Positions 42,894-64,000 of a stretch of DNA of 64,000 bases are shown in pieces. Positions within the stretch are counted from its first letter, which is position 1. Each line of letters starts with the position of its first letter. The position numbers were made by a program, and so were the translations under genes. This DNA is from Muscardinus avellanarius (Eukaryota; Chordata; Mammalia; Rodentia; Gliridae), in contig OY726560.1 of assembly GCA_963383645.1 (NCBI GenBank), forward strand, positions 151,180,546 through 151,244,545, given 5' to 3'. The notes below the pieces were generated by a model. That model saw only the letters and a list, made by a program, of their open reading frames with translations. It had not been told where the DNA came from and made no database searches.

Positions 42894-43917
42894 CAAAGAT
42901 TTTTTTAAACTAAAATTAAGGCAGTGTTCAAAATAGGCACTATAGATGTGGGCTCAGTTTCCTAGTCATTCAAATAGGATTACCATCTTGCTATGAATCA
43001 GAGCAACATGCCTGAATGCCTCTTGTTTTCAGGAAAAGGAGTGTGAAAGGCTGAGCTTCCTGCTGGGTGGGACTTGGGTAAGAAGACATCACCCTGCATC
43101 GGCTCCCATATTAAAGTTTACACCTGTAATGTTTTTCCAAGAGAACACGGCTTGTCCACAGATCACGTTGGATGATGACTCTTACAATTCATGAAAAACA
43201 GCCCAAGGTACTGGTAATTTGGGAACATTTATTTACTGGAAAAATTTTTTCAAGGGAACGTTTCTGCAAAACCAAGCAAAATTATAATTTCTCTTTGGTA
43301 GATAATTTACATTGGCACAGACACATGGTAACTAATCTACTTTGTTTTAATACAAATGTATTTTAGTCTCAGAAACCCAGTTGAGCATTTTATTTCTGAA
43401 AGTTTTAAGATCTAGTCTACCAATTATAAAAATGAACGGAATTCCTATATAAACATTATTTACAATCATTTATAAAAATAGATTTGGATTTAGGAAAAGA
43501 AAGCTGAATAACTTTTTACTTCCCTTCATTAGGCATAATGAATTTGATTTTAAGGCTGGCCCTATTTCCTTGGTTAAGGCCAATGAAAAATTAAGCCTTC
43601 CACACAGGGGGAAAAAAAAACCCTTAAGGAATCATTTAATCTCTCTCCAACTAGGTACGTTACTGACTAGAAGAAAGCGAACCTTTATGCCATTGACAGT
43701 AGAATTCTAACCCCTCTGAAGGTTCTTGTTGTCAGAACTACACTATATTAACTTACCTAGGAGTAATATTTTGTTCCTTTACGTGTCTCAGACTGGTTTG
43801 GGAAAGCATTCCTGTAGTTCTGTCAGGCCTTGAGCACATGTGGAACTAACAAGTTGTATACATAGTTCAAAGTCCAATACAATCACTAAAATGACAGTGA
43901 CATTAGGAGAAGAACTT

Positions 43918-44119
43918 TGCGGGTCTGGGAATGGAACCCAGAGGCATTTGACCTCCAAGCTACACCCCCTGCCCTATTTTTTATTCTTTATTTTGAAACA
44001 GGGTCTCACTGAGTTGCAGAGGGCCTCACTAAGTAGCTGAGGCCGTCCGCGAACCACGATCATCCGGTCTCAGCCTCCTGAATGCTGGGATTACAAGCGT
44101 GCGCCACCATGCCCGGCTT
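43918..44119 (-). mobile_element. B1-dID SINE, type C
   Basis: Full length; 'gcgggtctgggaatggaacc' to 'ccaccatgcccggct'. Confidence 0.88.
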
Positions 44120-44154
44120 AGAAAATAACCTTTTTAAATAATTATTTTCCCCCC

Positions 44155-44237
44155 TGGCCTAGGGATATGGCTCAGTGGTACAGCTTGGCTAACACATACA
44201 AGAGGCTCGATTCCATCCCCATCACCAGAGGGAAAAG
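44155..44237 (+). mobile_element. ID-like SINE
   Basis: 'cctagggatatggctcagtg' to 'ccatccccatcaccag'. Confidence 0.75.
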
Positions 44238-45147
44238 TTTAAGGGGGGCTTTGTAAGCTTACTATTTCACTTGTTTCATATCTGGGCAAAACTTAGGGCA
44301 GCATTCCGTTTGATGAATCCCATATTAACAGTGGTTCCCGAATGCATGGGGCTGTAATGAGAAAAATACGGACAATATACTGTTCTTCAAAATGCTACAT
44401 TTATTCCATTTACAGGACTATCTCTTGTTGTGAGATTGTCTTTTTATAAAAAAAAAGTGATAATATACAGTGGTTTCAGATTCATTGGCAAAATAAATTG
44501 GCAACCCTGTCTCAAGAATTTTTTGGAATTTTACTGGTCCATGAAATCCAAGTGTGGGAAGCAATGCCATGTAAAAAGCTAGTTCTGTAAGTTGTTATTT
44601 AGTAGAAAAAGGTTTCTGTGACCAAATGCCTAGGAAATGCTACTACAGGATTTCACATGTGAATCAGTGGCAAATACGCTGGATTATTCCCCAAACTTAG
44701 ATTACAGCGCATACTCAAGCCCACTGCTAGTATCAGAAAGACACAGAAATCGCAAGTGAACACTTCCTCCAACTCTGAAACTGCAACAATTTTCTTCTTT
44801 TTTAAATGAAGTTAACGATTCAACAGTCTGGCCTATGACTTAGCTACAGCTAAGGAAATAGTATAATCAGCAACACTTATCAATATTAAACTTTTAATAT
44901 CAAATACACTTTTGTACATTGTTACTAATTCATTTAATTATAAAACAAACTTCAAAAGCTCCATAAAATCAGTAAGGAAAAAGCCCTTACTGAGTGTCAT
45001 ATAAACTTCTGATTGTTAACAGGCTTAATTTCAGGAAAAGTCACTGGGTTTTGATACAAATTGTCTATAAAACTGGTATAAATGACATGTGAATTTTACA
45101 ATAATGTGGCTGCAGGTTGCCCGTTACTCCTCACGGGTATCAGAACG

Positions 45148-63371
<18,224 letters not shown>

Positions 63372-63473
63372 CTGAGTTCAAAGCACAGCACTGCACTCAG
63401 TCATTTCTAAGGACATTCCCAAACGCCTCAAGTTTGGTGAAAGTGGTGTTTCTGAGCTTCAAAAGTTTAAACT

Positions 63474-63622
63474 GGCTCGGCATGGTGGGGCACGCCGGTA
63501 ATCCCAGTACTTGGGAGGCTGAGACAGGAGGATCTGGGTTTGCTGCCAGCCTCAGCTACTTAGTGAGGCTCTCCCAATTTGATGAGACCTTGTTGCAAAA
63601 TAAAGAATAAGAAAACAAAAAT
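63474..63622 (+). mobile_element. B1 SINE half
   Basis: Left half with an AATAAAGAATAAG tail. Confidence 0.8.
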
Positions 63623-63662
63623 AGACATGGATCTGCAAATTTTATTTTCATACTATCAACCT

Positions 63663-63876
63663 GCCGGGCGTGATGGTACATTCCTTTAATCTCAGCATTC
63701 GGGAGACTAAGACAGGAGGATCACAGTTCATGGACAGCCTCAGCTACTTAGTGAGGTCTTTTGCAACTCAGTGAGACCCTGTCTCAAAATAAGGAATAAA
63801 AAATAGGGCTGGAAGTATAACTTGAGGCAAAATGCCTCTGGGTTCCATCCCCAGTACTGAAAAAAAAAAAAAAAAT
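63663..63876 (+). mobile_element. B1-dID SINE, type C
   Basis: Full length. Confidence 0.88.
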
Positions 63877-63879
63877 TAA

Positions 63880-64000
63880 GCCAGGTGTGGTGGCACATGT
63901 TTGTAATCCCAGCATTTGAGGGGCTGAGACGGGAGGATCGCAGTTTGAAGACAGCCTCAGCTACTACTTAGTGAGGCCCTTTGCAACTCAGTGAGACCCT
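63880..64000 (+). mobile_element. B1-dID SINE, cut by window end
   Basis: Left half of a type C-like copy, in tandem with the previous one. Confidence 0.85.

Larger units (their letters stand above)
42605..45147 (-). other. MCMBP: MCMBP 3'UTR (probable extent)
   Basis: From the stop codon down to just past the AATAAA at 42628-42623. Contains SINEs at 42744, 43918 and 44155. A nearer AATAAA at about 44404-44399 could give a short form. 42894-43917 and 44238-45147 hold no other feature. Confidence 0.5.

Overview
This window is mammalian nuclear DNA, most likely from a squirrel-family rodent (ground squirrel, marmot or relative). The evidence is a very dense population of dimeric SINEs. Each has a 7SL/B1-like left half and a tRNA/ID-like right half (the B1-dID architecture known from sciurids and dormice), and there are also free-standing ID copies and rodent-type L1 elements. 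Genus cannot be assigned from the sequence alone.

Layout. Positions 1-42460 hold the 3' four-fifths of INPP5F (Sac2 phosphoinositide 4-phosphatase) on the + strand. There are 17 coding exons (exons 4-20 if the human 20-exon numbering holds), 1,026 codons plus stop, all splice phases agree and every exon is intact. Positions 42605-63371 hold the 3' part of MCMBP (MCM-binding protein) on the - strand. There are ten coding exons (7-16 by human numbering), about 444 codons plus stop, also intact. The two genes converge tail to tail, with predicted poly(A) signals about 180 bp apart.

Inside INPP5F intron 15, at 34955-35734, is a strong CpG island with an intact, intronless 110-codon reading frame. 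It is clearly homologous to VMA21, the V-ATPase assembly chaperone of the ER. This corresponds to the promoter and first exon of the imprinted brain transcript Inpp5f_v2 described in mouse. The island carries an NRF1 palindrome, a GGGC-repeat G-quadruplex candidate and many TGCCGC (ZFP57-type) hexamers. A consensus splice donor at 36125 would place the whole VMA21-like frame upstream of INPP5F exons 16-20.

Introns 14 and 15 each contain a 2.8-3.0 kb antisense L1-derived element (24531-27332 and 29827-32801). Both have an L1 5'UTR, ORF1 and L1 3' end, but ORF2 is replaced by the same foreign segment, which includes part of an older, oppositely oriented L1. Each has its own poly(A) tract and its own 16-bp target-site duplication, so they are separate insertions of one chimeric, non-autonomous family, not a segmental duplication.

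The rest is intronic and mostly repeats: about 90 SINE or SINE fragments, several ancient L1 and MIR fragments, microsatellites, and a 39-bp minisatellite that fills more than half of MCMBP intron 9. SINE subtype names used below: type A has 'cagctacttagtgaggctctcag' in the left half and 'aggtctgggag' opening the right half; type B lacks that middle segment and ends 'ggcttccaggaacccc'; type C has 'gcattcgggaggctgag', 'aaataaagaataaaaa' and 'gggctgggggtgtagc'. No prokaryotic, viral or CRISPR features are present.
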